The translations under genes were made by a program, and so were the position numbers. A stretch of 5,284 nucleotides of DNA. Source: Methanomassiliicoccaceae archaeon (GTDB lineage Archaea > Thermoplasmatota > Thermoplasmata > Methanomassiliicoccales > Methanomethylophilaceae). Positions 4,560 through 5,284 of the stretch are shown in pieces (positions within the stretch are counted from its first letter, which is position 1; each line of letters begins with the position of its first letter). A model generated the notes under the pieces. That model saw only the letters and a list, made by a program, of their open reading frames with translations. It searched no databases and was not told the DNA's origin. Location: the NCBI GenBank assembly GCA_031254685.1, contig JAIRTZ010000045.1:1-5284 (forward strand), given 5' to 3'.

Positions 4560-5284
4560 ATGGCGGTACCGAAAAAGAAGATATTGTTCGTGGTGATGGA
4601 CGGCCTCGGCGACAGGGGCTGCAAGGCTCTCGGCGGAATGACGCCGCTGCAGGCCACAGCGACCCCGAATCTGGATTGGTTCGCCTCCAACGGCATATCC
4701 GGGATAATGGACATCGTCGCACCGGGCGTCGGTCCCGGGAGCGATACGGCGCATCTGTCGTTACTGGGTTACGATCCGTATGAGGTGTACACCGGCCGCG
4801 GTCCTTTCGAAGCGGCGGGCATAGGCCTGATCGGAAAAAAAGGCGACGTCGCGTTCCGCTGCAATTTCTCGACCGTGAACGAAAAATATGAGATAACGGA
4901 CAGGCGCGCCGGCCGCGTGAAGGCCCCGGACACAACGGAGCTGATCAGATCGCTCAACGGGACCGTCATCGACGGCATTGAGATACTTGTGAAGGAGGGC
5001 ACCGAGCACAGGGCCGCGCTGCTCCTGAGGGGCCCCGGCCTCGATCCCGACGTCACGGACACAGATCCTCACGACCTCGGGCCGGTGGCATTGTCGAAGG
5101 GAAGGACAAAGAAGGCGGAGCTTACCGCGTCCGTCCTGAACAAGTTCGTCAAAATGTCGTACGAAAGGATGAAGGATCATCCGGTGAATGTCAGGAGAAG
5201 GAAAGAGGGGCTGCCGGAGGCGAACATACTTCTGACGAGGGGCGCGGGTTCGTTCCCGAACATCATCTCGTTCCCGGAGAAGAA
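4560..5284 (+). CDS. apgM: 2,3-bisphosphoglycerate-independent phosphoglycerate mutase, archaeal type (3' end missing)
   Basis: Interconverts 3- and 2-phosphoglycerate in glycolysis/gluconeogenesis without a bisphosphoglycerate cofactor. The frame opens at the ATG at 4560 and stays open to the window end, giving 241 codons of a family usually about 400 residues long. Alkaline-phosphatase-superfamily features are visible: metal-site Asp14 in VVMDGLGD (11-18) and the phosphorylated Ser61 in GPGSDTAHLSLLGYDP (58-73). ApgM-type segments follow: YTGRGPFEAAG (77-87), FRCNFSTV (99-106) and TDRRAGR (113-119). The C-terminal Asp/His metal ligands lie beyond the edge. The ATG is 5 bases after the flavoprotein stop, with at best a weak Shine-Dalgarno (GTGATC, 4551-4556), so translation is probably coupled. 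Linkage of this housekeeping enzyme to an acyl-CoA synthetase operon may simply be chance packing. Confidence 0.95.
   Translation, partial: MAVPKKKILFVVMDGLGDRGCKALGGMTPLQATATPNLDWFASNGISGIMDIVAPGVGPGSDTAHLSLLGYDPYEVYTGRGPFEAAGIGLIGKKGDVAFRCNFSTVNEKYEITDRRAGRVKAPDTTELIRSLNGTVIDGIEILVKEGTEHRAALLLRGPGLDPDVTDTDPHDLGPVALSKGRTKKAELTASVLNKFVKMSYERMKDHPVNVRRRKEGLPEANILLTRGAGSFPNIISFPEK

Noticed and set aside
4293..5180. - strand open frames opposite the flavoprotein gene and apgM
   Set aside because: The + strand encodes apgM with its catalytic Ser and metal-site Asp motifs over this span. The antisense products look like shadow translations.

Overview
The window looks like part of an archaeal chromosome of moderate to fairly high GC. 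The best single clue is the gene running off the right edge, an archaeal-type cofactor-independent phosphoglycerate mutase (apgM). Supporting clues are TATA-like boxes rather than bacterial -35/-10 pairs, GGTG/GGAG-type Shine-Dalgarno sites, frequent ATA and AGG/AGA codons, a GTG start, and an iron-sulfur-flavoprotein-like reductase of the kind common in methanogens. A strict anaerobe such as a member of the Methanomassiliicoccales/Thermoplasmata is my guess. It is an inference, because no marker gene in the window settles it.

Layout: the left third is transcribed leftward (- strand). From the left edge it holds (1) the first 22 codons of an exported or membrane-anchored protein whose N-terminus contains a 10-base G tract, (2) a complete alpha/beta hydrolase (212-988), and (3) a ClbS/DfsB (DUF1706) family four-helix protein (1079-1621). 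Genes 2 and 3 each have the same 14-base element (13/14 identical) just upstream of the start codon. A 134-base divergent intergenic region (1622-1755) separates them from the rightward block.

The rightward (+) block is a tightly packed apparent operon: an XRE helix-turn-helix/cupin regulator (1756-2313), an AMP-forming acyl-CoA synthetase (2319-3971), a flavodoxin-fold reductase with a C-x2-C-x2-C-x7-C cluster motif (3982-4554), and apgM (4560 to past the window end). The gaps are 5, 10 and 5 bases. The regulator probably senses a small ligand through its cupin domain and controls the synthetase next to it, and possibly itself. The reductase and the glycolytic/gluconeogenic mutase would be co-transcribed. 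An imperfect 13-base dyad sits between the TATA-like box and the Shine-Dalgarno site of the regulator gene and is a candidate operator.

No rRNA, tRNA, CRISPR array, transposase or phage gene was seen. No intergenic stretch exceeds 300 bases; the longest are 67-211 and 1622-1755. I see no clearly new multi-gene system. The points most worth a second look are the homopolymer in the secreted-protein gene, the repeated promoter element, the ClbS-like protein, and the regulator/synthetase/flavoprotein/apgM operon.
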